Shown in pieces: positions 1-7,774 of a stretch of 51,384 nt of DNA. This DNA comes from a candidate division WOR-3 bacterium. GTDB lineage: Bacteria; Hydrothermota; Hydrothermia; Hydrothermales; JAJRUZ01. The position numbers and the translations under genes were made by a program. The notes beneath the pieces were generated by a model. The model searched no databases. It was given only the letters and a program-made list of their open reading frames with translations, and was not told where the DNA came from. How positions within the stretch are numbered: the stretch's first letter is position 1; each line of letters starts with the position of its first letter. The stretch lies in contig JBDRZL010000015.1 of assembly GCA_039803925.1 (NCBI GenBank), positions 1-51,384 on the forward strand, read 5' to 3'.

Positions 1-1
1 G

Positions 2-175
2 GGAATTGTCCGTTTATATTTATCTGAGTGCTTTTATGTTCTGAATAAAAACAGAGAAGAGGCAAAAAAATTAATAAAGGAGGCTGAGATTTATTTAGAG
101 AAAAGCAGATGGTACAGGAAAGATAAAATTCTTGAATATTTAAAAAAATTAAAAAGACAAAAATTTTTTAATTAA
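2..175 (+). CDS. C-terminal end of a helical (TPR-like) protein, partial
   Basis: An open frame enters from the left edge and ends at TAA 173-175, giving 57 residues. The visible part is amphipathic and helix-rich (EAKKLIKEAEIYLEKS, then a lysine-rich tail), in the style of a tetratricopeptide or other alpha-solenoid end. No catalytic motif is visible, so no function is assigned. The stop overlaps a following ATG at 175-177 (TAATG), which suggests that a translationally coupled gene once followed. Most of the gene lies outside the window. Confidence 0.55.
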   Translation, partial: GIVRLYLSECFYVLNKNREEAKKLIKEAEIYLEKSRWYRKDKILEYLKKLKRQKFFN

Positions 176-237
176 TGAAAAATTTTAAAGAGATATTAGA
201 TAATTTGAAAAGTAGATTAAAAATACTTAAAGATTAA
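175..237 (+). CDS. Possible 20-residue ORF or truncated gene start
   Basis: ATG 175-177 overlaps the previous stop and opens a 20-codon frame (starts MKNFKEILDNL) that ends at TAA 235-237. The overlap looks like normal operon coupling, but the product is very short and a decayed integrase begins four bases later. It may be the surviving start of a gene cut off by an insertion. It could also be a chance ORF in AT-rich DNA. Confidence 0.25.
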   Translation: MKNFKEILDNLKSRLKILKD

Positions 238-240
238 AAT

Positions 241-580
241 ATGAAAAAGAAAAAAAGTTTAAAAAATAATTATAGAGAGGAAAAATTGAGGGAAATTATC
301 AAATTTTTTGAAAAATATGGCGACAAGGCAACAAAGGATGCTTTTGGAGTTTAGAAGGATTGCTGTATATTTATGGAAAAAGAAATTTAGGGAATCGCAA
401 AGGTAAAATAGAATCCCTTATTCCTAAATCAAGAGCACCTATAAGGAGAAGACAAAGACTTTTTATCCTGAAATAGTTGAATTTATAAAAAGGGTAAGGT
501 TGGAAATATCCCAGAAGGGGGGATGATAATCTATAAGGTGCTTCTTTTTTTTAAAGATAAATTTTGGTATTCTAAATTAG
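241..580 (+). pseudogene. Decayed IS481/rve-type integrase, N-terminal (helix-turn-helix) part
   Basis: ATG 241 opens a lysine-rich N-terminus followed by FFEKYGDKATKDAFGV, a typical transposase helix-turn-helix start, and stops at TAG 352-354. Recognition continues in other frames: FRRIAVYLWKKKFRESQ, then GKIESLIPKSRAPIRRR, then YPEIVEFIKRVRLE. This is the expected order for the HTH and linker of IS481-like integrases (aromatic/Trp-Lys-Lys helix, serine-arginine-proline segment, then an Ile-x-x-Arg helix). At least three frame changes and internal stops show that it is dead. No catalytic core or inverted repeats remain. The segment around 310-390 is similar in DNA to 51185-51290 on the other strand. 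Confidence 0.7.
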
Positions 581-581
581 C

Positions 582-608
582 TTGACAAAAACTTTTTTTT
601 AATATAAT
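582..608 (+). promoter_or_regulatory. Sigma-70-type promoter for the SBBP gene
   Basis: TTGACA at 582-587 and TATAAT at 603-608 are exact consensus boxes with a 15-nt spacer. TAATAT at 605-610 would give 17 nt. The start codon follows 47 nt downstream of the -10 box, with a strong AGGAGGT ribosome-binding site at 643-649. This is the clearest housekeeping promoter in the window. Confidence 0.75.
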
Positions 609-655
609 ATAAAAATTATTTCAAAATTAAAATTAAAACAAAAGGAGGTTATAAA

Positions 656-3115
656 ATGAAAAAAGCGGTAGCAATGCTCTTAGCGATAATAGGGTTTTAT
701 GCCCTTGAAGGTAATCAATTTAGTATTCCGGAAGAACTTTTGAAAAGCTGGACGACTGATTATATAGGATTTGAAAAAAATCTTGGGCAGATTCAGAATT
801 TTGAAGGAGAATTTGCAAAAGAGGTTCTTTTAAGGGCAAAACTTCCTGGACTTGGTATATTCATTACAGAAAAAGGAGCTTCTTATGTAATTTATTCAAA
901 AGAAAAATATGCAAGGATTGATGTTGATCTTTTAAATGCAAATATAAAAGAAGAGAATATAGAGTTTGAGGATCCTTTACCAGGTTATACAAACTATTAT
1001 CTTTCTTCTTGTCCTGATGGTATTCTTGGTGTTATAACTTATAGAAAAGTGAGGATAAAAGAGATTTATCCTGGTGTGGATTGGGTATGGAGATATGAAG
1101 ATGGAAAAATGCATCATGAGTTTATGGTTCAGCCTTATGCTGATATAAGTATAATAAAGATGAAATTTAGATGGTCTGATTATGAGATTAAGGAAGGGAA
1201 TAAGGAGATTATTTTTAGGACACCAATTGGAGTTATAGTGGATGGACCTATTTTTTCTTATGAAGGGGAAAAAAGGGTAAAAAATTTTGTGGATGTTTCT
1301 TACAGAATTAATAATGATAAAACAATTTCTTTTGATGTTAAAGACTATCTTATGGAAGAACCCCTGATTATTGATCCACCCCTTTCACTTCTATGGGCAA
1401 CATACTACGGAGGAGGGGATGCGGATGGAGGCCTTTCAATTACAACAGATGGCTCAGGTAATATATTTTTAACAGGAAACACTGGATCATCAGATTTCCC
1501 AACCTATGACCCAGGTGGTGGTGCATATTTTCAGGGAACAATTGCAGGAGGTTATGATTTATTTATTTTAAAGTTTACAAATTCTGGTGTAAGGCAATGG
1601 GTAACATACTACGGAGGAGGTAGTAATGAGTTAGGCTCTTCAATTACAACAGATGGCTCAGGTAATATATTTGTAACAGGATACACTTGGTCAGCAAATT
1701 TCCCAACCTATGATCCGGGTGGTGGTGCATATTTTCAGGGAACAAATGCAGGAGGTTATGATGTATTTATTTTAAAGTTTACAAATTCTGGTATAAGGCA
1801 ATGGGCAACATACTACGGAGGAATTTATGATGATTATGGCTATTCAATTACAACAGATGGCTCAGGTAATATATTTGTAACAGGATGGACTCAATCAACA
1901 AATTTCCCAACCTATGATCCAGGTGGTGGTGCATATTTTCAGGGAACATATGCAGGAGGTTCTGATGTATTTATTTTAAAGTTTACAAATTCTGGTGTAA
2001 GGCAATGGGCAACATACTACGGAGGAACGCATTATGATGAAGGCTATTCAATTACAACAGATGGCTCAGGTAATATATTTGTAACAGGAAGGACTTATTC
2101 AACAAATTTCCCAACCTATGATCCAGGTGGTGGTGCATATTTTCAGGGAACATATGCAGGAGGATTGTATGATGTATTTATTTTAAAGTTTACAAATTCT
2201 GGTGTAAGGCAATGGGCAACATACTACGGAGGAAGTAATTTTGATTTAGGCTTTTCAATTACAACAGATGGCTCAGGTAATATATTTGTAACAGGATACA
2301 CTGGATCAACAAACTTCCCAACCTATAATCCAGGTGGTGGTGCATATTTTCAGGGAACAATTGCAGGAGGTTTGGATTTATTCATTTTAAAGTTTACAAA
2401 TTCTGGTATAAGGCAATGGGCAACATACTACGGAGGAAGTAGTCATGAGTTAGGCTATTCAATTACAACAGATGGCTCAGGTAATATATTTGTAACAGGA
2501 AGGACTTTATCACCAGATTTCCCAACCTATGATCCAGGTGGTGGTGCATATTTTCAGGGAACATATGCAGGAGGTTGGGATGTATTTATTTTAAAGTTTA
2601 CAAATTCTGGTATAAGGCAATGGGCAACATACTACGGAGGAGGGGGTGATGATTATGGCTATTCAATTACAACAGATGGCTCAGGTAATATATTTGTAAC
2701 AGGAAGGACTTTATCACCAGATTTCCCAACCTATGATCCAGGTGGTGGTGCATATTTTCAGGGAACAAATGCGGGGAATGGTGATGTATTTATTTTAAAG
2801 TTTGAAAGTGGTTTACTTGGTGAGGTGGATTTACGACCTAAAAAACCAAAACCTCCTTTTGAATATAATGTTTTCTATGTCTTACAAAATCCAAAGTCCC
2901 TTGTTTTAGTTTTTGATATTAAAAACCCCTGTGAAATATCTTTGAATTTTTATAGTGAAAATGGTTCATTAATTGAAAAAAGAGAATATGGACCTATTCC
3001 AAAGGGAATGCACCGAATTGAAATAAAAAAGAACGAGATAAATAAAAATATCTACTTTTTAAAAGTAAATTTTGGAGAAAAAACAGAAACAATAAAAATT
3101 TTGAATATTGAATAA
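656..3115 (+). CDS. Secreted SBBP-repeat beta-propeller protein with C-terminal sorting-like domain
   Basis: The start is set by AGGAGGT seven bases upstream. Residues 1-19 form a Sec-type signal peptide. Residues ~30-245 match the N-terminal domain usual in SBBP proteins (NLGQ motif, later the LIIDPPL stretch). Residues ~246-718 are seven ~67-residue SBBP blades, each with YYGG, TTDGSGNIF, FPTYDPGGGAYFQGT and DVFILKFTNSG blocks. The last ~100 residues form an Ig-like fold (KNPCEISLNFYSENG, then IYFLKVNFGEKTETIKI) resembling type IX-like C-terminal sorting modules. The blades are almost identical in DNA but differ in short loop patches. A surface or extracellular binding role is likely; no enzyme motif is seen. 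Confidence 0.85.
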   Translation: MKKAVAMLLAIIGFYALEGNQFSIPEELLKSWTTDYIGFEKNLGQIQNFEGEFAKEVLLRAKLPGLGIFITEKGASYVIYSKEKYARIDVDLLNANIKEENIEFEDPLPGYTNYYLSSCPDGILGVITYRKVRIKEIYPGVDWVWRYEDGKMHHEFMVQPYADISIIKMKFRWSDYEIKEGNKEIIFRTPIGVIVDGPIFSYEGEKRVKNFVDVSYRINNDKTISFDVKDYLMEEPLIIDPPLSLLWATYYGGGDADGGLSITTDGSGNIFLTGNTGSSDFPTYDPGGGAYFQGTIAGGYDLFILKFTNSGVRQWVTYYGGGSNELGSSITTDGSGNIFVTGYTWSANFPTYDPGGGAYFQGTNAGGYDVFILKFTNSGIRQWATYYGGIYDDYGYSITTDGSGNIFVTGWTQSTNFPTYDPGGGAYFQGTYAGGSDVFILKFTNSGVRQWATYYGGTHYDEGYSITTDGSGNIFVTGRTYSTNFPTYDPGGGAYFQGTYAGGLYDVFILKFTNSGVRQWATYYGGSNFDLGFSITTDGSGNIFVTGYTGSTNFPTYNPGGGAYFQGTIAGGLDLFILKFTNSGIRQWATYYGGSSHELGYSITTDGSGNIFVTGRTLSPDFPTYDPGGGAYFQGTYAGGWDVFILKFTNSGIRQWATYYGGGGDDYGYSITTDGSGNIFVTGRTLSPDFPTYDPGGGAYFQGTNAGNGDVFILKFESGLLGEVDLRPKKPKPPFEYNVFYVLQNPKSLVLVFDIKNPCEISLNFYSENGSLIEKREYGPIPKGMHRIEIKKNEINKNIYFLKVNFGEKTETIKILNIE
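1390..2810 (+). repeat. Seven near-identical ~205-bp tandem repeats inside the SBBP gene
   Basis: Units begin at about 1390, 1598, 1804, 2008, 2215, 2419 and 2623, each with the shared start GGGCAACATACTACGG (GTAACA in unit 2). Long blocks are identical even at third codon positions, whereas the codons after YYGG, after VTG and after FQGT differ in each unit. Units 6 and 7 share the same RTLSPDF variant, so one is probably a recent copy of the other. Confidence 0.9.
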
Positions 3116-3160
3116 ATTTTAAATCCACAGGAGGGACTTAAACTCTACTGAAAAATTTTA

Positions 3161-3187
3161 TATGGTAGCCGCACCCTTCAGGGTGCG
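3161..3187 (+). repeat. ATGGTAG-headed GC-rich palindrome
   Basis: ATGGTAG (3162-3168) is followed by CGCACCC-TTCA-GGGTGCG, a perfect 7-bp stem with a 4-nt loop (3170-3187). It is very GC-rich for this genome. The same ATGGTAG head occurs at 3391, on the minus strand at 51309-51315, and at 51359. It may also serve as a transcription end for the SBBP gene, although no U-run follows. Confidence 0.65.
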
Positions 3188-3212
3188 TTAAATTAATTCT
3201 CTGGTTGTATTT

Positions 3213-3252
3213 CGAAGGCTAAAGCCTGCGCCTATTATTTTTTGAAAATCTT
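3213..3252 (-). repeat. 40-bp interspersed palindromic repeat, copy 1
   Basis: Read on the minus strand, this matches 36 of 40 positions of 51345-51384 on the plus strand. It includes a common lead AAGATTTTCAAAAAAT and a GCGCAGG-TTTAGCCT palindrome. The stem is CG-x-AGGCT/AGCCT-x-CG with a 2-nt loop. It is a short, non-coding, REP-like element. Confidence 0.75.
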
Positions 3253-3360
3253 CAGCTGGGGAGTCACACCTTTTAAGGTATAAAGTAAAGCATTTTTAGA
3301 ATATTATTTCTATTATGCCTCATATCTCCCTCACCCTTAATTTTCAAAAAAACAAAGACT

Positions 3361-3400
3361 TTATAATTTTATGATAGGTTTTATAATTTTATGGTAGCGA
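3361..3400 (+). repeat. Two tandem 20-bp units
   Basis: TTATAATTTTATGATAGGTT is followed directly by TTATAATTTTATGGTAGCGA, with 16 of 20 positions shared. The second unit carries the ATGGTAG head. It matches the minus-strand sequence TATAATTTTATGGTAG at 51309-51324 exactly over 16 bases. These look like unit heads of the palindrome family without an intact palindrome. Confidence 0.6.
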
Positions 3401-3515
3401 AATATTCTTTTTCTTAATAATCTTTTGGGGAATTGAACTTTTAAACCTTTTCCTTTAATTATAACACAAAAAAAATTAATGTCAAATTTTCCAAAAATTT
3501 TATTAAGAATCTATT

Positions 3516-4889
3516 TCAGATTTTTTTTCTTTTATCATAACTTTCTATTTTCATTTCCTTTCTCAATTTGCAAACCTCTCTCCTTGTTATATCAATACCT
3601 TTTTCAAACTTTATTATTCTCCTTATTTCCTCATCAGTTAAAGGAGAATCTGGTAATTCTTTATCTATTAACTCTTTTATAATTTTTTTTACTTCATCCC
3701 TATCAAAAGTTTCTCCCCTTTTTGTCCTTAATCCCCTCGGAAAGAAAAACTTTAATTCAAAAATTCCTCTCGGTGTCGCCACATATTTACCTGTTATAAT
3801 TCTATGCAAGGAAGAAACAGAAATGTTAAGCTTTTTTGAGGCATCTGTCTGCGATATCGGTTTTAATTTACCCTCTGAACTTATTAAAAAATCTCTTTGA
3901 TATTCAATAATAAAATTCAAAACCTTTTCAATCCTTCTTCTTCTTTCATTCAAAAGTTCAAAAAGTTCCATTGCTTTTCTTACATAATCCTTTATAAACT
4001 TTTTAACCTCATAAGGTGTATTCTCATCCTCAAGCATCTTTAAATAAGTATGATTCAACCTTATTTCAGGAATAATATCTTTAACCTCCTCATATACAAG
4101 CTCATTATCCCTCAATTTTATCACATATTCAGGCATAACATACTCGGGTTCCTCCTCTGAATAAATACGGCCCGGTCTCATATTGAGCTTCCTTATCAAT
4201 ATTAAAGCTTCCTCAACCTCTAAAACACTTTTTTTAAGCTTGGCAGCAATCTCCTCTTTTGGTTTACTCAAAATATCAAAATGATTCTTAACAATTTCAT
4301 AAGCAAGAGTATCCTCCATTTTTCTTACTTCAAGTTGACATAAAAGAGCTTCCCTTATATCTCTTGAACCAACTCCAAGAGGATCAAGTTTCATTATCTC
4401 CTTTCTTATTTCTTCAAGTTTAAATCTATCAACTTTTAATTCTTCTGCAACTTTATCAAGGTCCTCTACTATAAATCCATCACTATTTATATAATCAATA
4501 AGTTTTAAAGCTATATCTCTATCTTCTTCATTCCTAAATGCAAACTCTATCTGAAAACTTAATCTCTCATAAAGGGAAGGACCTTTAGAAGGGATTAGTG
4601 ATAAATAATCTTCTTCTTCCTCTTCCTCTATCCTTCTTCTCTTTTCATAATAATCTGGCTCTGAAAAAATTTGAAAGAACTCTTTTAATTCAAAATCATC
4701 TCTTTCTCTCTCCACTCCTTTAACTCTTTTTTCCCTTTTTTCAAGTAAAAAATTATTCTCTATCTCATGATTTAAATATTCTCTTAATTCAAGAAGATTC
4801 AAAGAGCATACTTTTGCTATCTGTAATAATCTCGGGATAAGAATGGGTTTTAATCTTAAATCCTGCCTTAATTTAATTTCTTCCTTCAT
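3516..4889 (-). CDS. rpoN: RNA polymerase sigma-54 factor RpoN
   Basis: Directs RNA polymerase to -24/-12 promoters and needs AAA+ activators. Region I is at residues ~1-50 (LRQDLRLKPILIPRLLQIAK, then NLLELREYLNHEIENN), followed by an acidic linker (~55-100). The core-binding domain is at ~100-290. The C-terminal HTH and RpoN box are at ~300-450, with ITRREVCKLRKEMKI as the RpoN-box equivalent. At 457 residues it has normal length. Its start overlaps the lptB stop by 4 nt (ATGA), so it is the last gene of the lpt operon; lptB-rpoN adjacency is common in Gram-negative bacteria. No sigma-54 activator is visible in this window. Confidence 0.93.
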   Translation of the reverse strand: MKEEIKLRQDLRLKPILIPRLLQIAKVCSLNLLELREYLNHEIENNFLLEKREKRVKGVERERDDFELKEFFQIFSEPDYYEKRRRIEEEEEEDYLSLIPSKGPSLYERLSFQIEFAFRNEEDRDIALKLIDYINSDGFIVEDLDKVAEELKVDRFKLEEIRKEIMKLDPLGVGSRDIREALLCQLEVRKMEDTLAYEIVKNHFDILSKPKEEIAAKLKKSVLEVEEALILIRKLNMRPGRIYSEEEPEYVMPEYVIKLRDNELVYEEVKDIIPEIRLNHTYLKMLEDENTPYEVKKFIKDYVRKAMELFELLNERRRRIEKVLNFIIEYQRDFLISSEGKLKPISQTDASKKLNISVSSLHRIITGKYVATPRGIFELKFFFPRGLRTKRGETFDRDEVKKIIKELIDKELPDSPLTDEEIRRIIKFEKGIDITRREVCKLRKEMKIESYDKRKKI

Positions 4890-5605
4890 AGTTTAAATTT
4901 TTCCCCAAGATAAACCTTTCTAACAGTTTCATTATTCACAAGTTCTTCAGATTTTCCGGAAATTAAAACCTTACCTTCATATATTATGTAAGCTCTATCG
5001 GTAATTTCAAGTGTCTCCCTAACATTATGGTCAGTTATTAAAACTCCTATATCCTCATTTTTTAAAGATAAAATAATAGTTTGTATCTCTTCTCTTGTTT
5101 TTGGATCTATCCCTGTAAATGGCTCATCAAGTAATAAAAACTTAGGCTGAAGAACAAGAGATCTTGCCACCTCAAGACGCCTCCTCTCACCTCCTGAAAG
5201 CATATAGGCTTTGGAATCCTTCAAATGAAAAATTCCCATCTTTTTTAAAACTTCTTCTGTTTTTTCTTTAGCAACACTATTTTTATATCCCCTCATCTGA
5301 AGAATTCCATAAACATTATCAAAAACACTTAATTTTCTAAAAACTGAAGGTTCCTGTGGCAAATAGATAATACCCATTCTTGCTCTTTTATACATCGGTA
5401 AATCCGTTATATCAATATCACCAATAAAAACTCTACCCTCATTTGGTTTTATAACACCTGAGATCATATAAAAAGTTGTTGTTTTTCCAGCACCATTAGG
5501 ACCAAGAAGTCCTACAATTTCGCCTTTTTTTAATTCAATAGAAATATTATTTACAACTCTTCTTCTTTTATAAATTTTTACAAGCCCCTCTGTTTTCAAA
5601 ATCAT
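4886..5605 (-). CDS. lptB: LPS export ABC transporter ATP-binding protein LptB
   Basis: ATPase of the LptB2FG machine that extracts LPS from the inner membrane. Residues ~34-41 hold the Walker A motif (GPNGAGKT), followed by the Q-loop (YLPQEPSVFRKLSV), signature LSGGERRR (~137) and Walker B FLLLDEPFTGID (~157). The 239-residue length is standard for LptB. It overlaps rpoN downstream and lptA upstream by 4 nt each, so the genes are translationally coupled. The permeases LptF and LptG are not in the window. Confidence 0.93.
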   Translation of the reverse strand: MILKTEGLVKIYKRRRVVNNISIELKKGEIVGLLGPNGAGKTTTFYMISGVIKPNEGRVFIGDIDITDLPMYKRARMGIIYLPQEPSVFRKLSVFDNVYGILQMRGYKNSVAKEKTEEVLKKMGIFHLKDSKAYMLSGGERRRLEVARSLVLQPKFLLLDEPFTGIDPKTREEIQTIILSLKNEDIGVLITDHNVRETLEITDRAYIIYEGKVLISGKSEELVNNETVRKVYLGEKFKL

Positions 5606-6477
5606 CTTTTTATCTCCCCTTCAATTTTTTTTCCTCCTGAAACCTTTTCCACCCTTAAAGAATCATCAAGAGAAATGTCAAGAAAATCAGAATAAAGATA
5701 AAGGGTATCCTTTTTTTCTGAAACAGTCTTTAGAAAACTTTTATCCTTTGAAAGAATCCTTTTTAATCTTTTATTTTCAAGAAATACCTCAATATTTTTA
5801 CCCTCTAATTTACTATCTCTTGCAAAAAGCTCTGGTTTTTTTCCTTTAAGTTTAATAATATCACTTTCCCATAACAGTGTGTCACAAAATCCATTAAAAT
5901 CTTTGGAAATAATATTCACATTTTCTGTGATTAAAAAAGTTTTATTTAAAATTAAAAGTCTTTTACCCTTTATATCAACTGTGTCCTTTTTCTCAAAAAT
6001 TTTAATACCTATAAGAGAATCAATTTTTCCCTTTTTTTTATTAATTAAATAAACCATTTTAAATCCTTCTATTTCAATATTTCTTATTTTGTCTTTTATT
6101 GAAACTTTTTTATCAGCAAAAGCAGAATCTTTTAAGTCACTGTAAAAAACTTTATCTGTTTTTATCATATATGTATCACTTTCTATCTTTACATTTTTTT
6201 CAAAAATTGCAAAAGAATTTATAAAATTATAAAAAACCTTATCTGAAAAAATATTCAATTTTCTGGATTCAACTTTAATATTCTTATAAAGATAGGCAGA
6301 ATCAAGATTCTCACTTTCAAAAAGTAAGGCAGAATCAGCTTTAATTTCAAAATTTTCACCCTTAAGAGTACAATTACCCTTTGCATTTATAATCCTTCCC
6401 TTTTCATAAACTTCAACCCATACTTCACTTGCACTGTAATTTATTTCTGAAAAAAGTATATATAAAAAAATTATCAT
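5602..6477 (-). CDS. lptA: LptA/OstA-like periplasmic LPS transport protein
   Basis: A short hydrophobic N-terminus (MIIFLYILFSEINYS) looks like a signal sequence. The rest is a chain of short beta-strand repeats of OstA/LptA type (GNCTLKGENFEIKADSALLF; later KLNIFSDKVFYNF and DTYMIKTDKVFYSD), which build the jelly-roll bridge carrying LPS across the periplasm. At 291 residues it is longer than E. coli LptA (185), as in many deep-branching bacteria where OstA-like proteins have extra repeats. It overlaps lptC and lptB by 4 nt each, which supports the assignment. Confidence 0.82.
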   Translation of the reverse strand: MIIFLYILFSEINYSASEVWVEVYEKGRIINAKGNCTLKGENFEIKADSALLFESENLDSAYLYKNIKVESRKLNIFSDKVFYNFINSFAIFEKNVKIESDTYMIKTDKVFYSDLKDSAFADKKVSIKDKIRNIEIEGFKMVYLINKKKGKIDSLIGIKIFEKKDTVDIKGKRLLILNKTFLITENVNIISKDFNGFCDTLLWESDIIKLKGKKPELFARDSKLEGKNIEVFLENKRLKRILSKDKSFLKTVSEKKDTLYLYSDFLDISLDDSLRVEKVSGGKKIEGEIKR

Positions 6478-7004
6478 TTTGAAATTCCTTCAACTTTACC
6501 AAATATCTTTATTTTTTTGAAGGGCTTTTTACTCTCAAAACCTTTTCCTCTTATATATTTTCCCTTCTGAAATAACTTACATTCAGTATCACTCTTTATA
6601 ATACCCTCATTAAAATCATACAGTAAATAAGAAGTCCAGAGGGTATCACCCTCATAATTAAAGAGTTTAACATTACCCTTTAATTCCACATTTCCTTTTT
6701 CTGAATAATTTCCAGAATCTGCCTTAATGTATACGTTTTTAATCCCTTTATCATAAATAATGATATCAAGTTTTTTAGCTTTTAAAATTTTTTCCTTTGA
6801 GACAATATCTTCTGAAAAAAGTTCAAATAATTTATCCTTTTCCTTATATTCAATAATTTTAACTTTTTTAATCTCTTCAAGGTCTTCATCTATTTTAATT
6901 TCTTCCTTTTTATTCTCCTCTGAACAGGAAAAAAATAATATAAAAAAAATCATCAAAATCTTTGATGTATCCATACCCATTGCCATGGTTTTCTTCTTAT
7001 CCAT
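6474..7004 (-). CDS. lptC: LptC-like lipoprotein of the LPS export complex
   Basis: A hydrophobic segment ends in a lipobox-like LFFSC, followed by a Glu/Lys linker and an LptC-type beta domain (KAKKLDIIIYDKG, ADSGNYSEKGNVELKGNVKL, DTLWTSYLLYDF). LptC passes LPS from LptBFG to LptA. The Cys suggests lipid anchoring rather than the usual transmembrane anchor. The start is uncertain. ATG 7004 would overlap the acyltransferase gene by 52 nt. ATG 6974 keeps a lysine before the hydrophobic core. ATG 6953 overlaps the upstream stop by one base (TGATG). The stop overlaps lptA by 4 nt. Confidence 0.8.
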   Translation of the reverse strand: MDKKKTMAMGMDTSKILMIFFILFFSCSEENKKEEIKIDEDLEEIKKVKIIEYKEKDKLFELFSEDIVSKEKILKAKKLDIIIYDKGIKNVYIKADSGNYSEKGNVELKGNVKLFNYEGDTLWTSYLLYDFNEGIIKSDTECKLFQKGKYIRGKGFESKKPFKKIKIFGKVEGISK

Positions 7005-7717
7005 TTTTCAAATTTATTATAAATATTCTGTAAATCATATTTTAAATTATAACTCAAAGTAAAATCTTCAATATAAATAATTTCCTTTCCTTTTTCAATT
7101 TCACATCTCATCAAAATAACTTCAGGATTAATTTTATAAGCAATTTCAAGTGGACCCGAAGGTGCTTCAACTTTTTTTCCAAAAAAATCAACCTTTATTC
7201 TTTTAGAACCCTGCTTTTGATCCATAAGAATCCCAACAGCATAACCTTTCTTTAGTTTTTTAACAAGACTAAAAGTATTTTCAGGATGAACTATCTCTGT
7301 TCCATAATTTTTTCTTATGCTGTTTATAAAATTATCAATAAAGTCAGTATATACTTTTGATGCAAGAACACACACAGGAATCTTTTTTAAAGAAAAGTAA
7401 GCTGGGATTATTTCCCAGAAACCCATATGAAGTGTAAGACCAAGCACTCCTCTTTTCTTTTCTATTTTGTTCTTAAGAATATCAAAATTAATAACCTCTG
7501 TATTTTTTAAAATAAAATCTTCATTTTTATTCTTCATTTTAATGAATTTTAAAAGACCATAAGTCATGAAACAAAAATTCTTCCATAAAATTTTCTTTTT
7601 GAATTTTGCTATCTCAAGATTTTTAATTCCTATTTTTCTAAATCTTGAAAGAAAAAAATAAAAAAATAAAGATAAAAATTTATGAAATTTTAAAGGATAA
7701 TAAAAAAAAAATTTTTG
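6953..7717 (-). CDS. LpxL/HtrB-family lysophospholipid acyltransferase, non-standard start
   Basis: The family transfers a secondary acyl chain to lipid A at the inner membrane. The catalytic H-x4-E is seen as HMGFWE, followed by a substrate-binding stretch (GILMDQKQGSKRIKVDFFG, then APSGPLEIAY) and the typical C-terminus (IRRKPWQWVWIHQRF). The first ATG is at 7565-7567, giving only 204 residues. The frame stays open 50 codons further, back to a TAA at 7718-7720. Those codons encode a plausible family N-terminus (FFYFFLSRFRKIGIKNLEI) yet contain no ATG, GTG or TTG. An ATA or ATT start near 7625-7633, or a frameshift in the homopolymer run at 7702-7716, are the alternatives. It lies in the lpt operon. 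Confidence 0.75.
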   Translation of the reverse strand, partial: QKFFFYYPLKFHKFLSLFFYFFLSRFRKIGIKNLEIAKFKKKILWKNFCFMTYGLLKFIKMKNKNEDFILKNTEVINFDILKNKIEKKRGVLGLTLHMGFWEIIPAYFSLKKIPVCVLASKVYTDFIDNFINSIRKNYGTEIVHPENTFSLVKKLKKGYAVGILMDQKQGSKRIKVDFFGKKVEAPSGPLEIAYKINPEVILMRCEIEKGKEIIYIEDFTLSYNLKYDLQNIYNKFEKWIRRKPWQWVWIHQRF

Positions 7718-7774
7718 TTAAGGTTATAATTAAAAGTGAAATTAAAAATCTTTTAAATCTTTTATAAACTTTTC

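Larger units (their letters stand above)
3116..3515. other. 400-bp intergenic stretch with palindromic repeats, no gene seen
   Basis: Between the convergent SBBP and rpoN genes no coding frame of note is visible on either strand. The stretch holds a perfect 7-bp-stem hairpin at 3170-3187, a second imperfect palindrome at 3213-3230, and a 20-bp tandem pair at 3361-3400. On the minus strand a TATAAT-like box near 3463 is followed by AGTTCAATTCCCC near 3432, but no gene follows it. Confidence 0.6.

Noticed and set aside
2-237. HEPN/MNT toxin-antitoxin pair at the left edge
   Set aside because: The fragments are too short, and neither the HEPN R-x4-6-H motif nor the nucleotidyltransferase GSxxxG motif is present.
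1390-2810. Diversity-generating retroelement target in the SBBP loops
   Set aside because: No reverse transcriptase or template repeat is visible in the window, and the changes between blades are not limited to A positions.
3361-3400. Start of a CRISPR array
   Set aside because: Only two 20-bp units, directly tandem with no spacers, and no cas genes nearby.
3479-3900. Plus-strand ORFs opposite rpoN (around 3479-3682 and 3568-3900)
   Set aside because: They lie antisense to a well-supported rpoN and have no family features; they are shadows.
7625-7633. ATA/ATT as certain start of the acyltransferase
   Set aside because: Plausible but there is no ribosome-binding site to prove it; kept only as an alternative to a homopolymer error.
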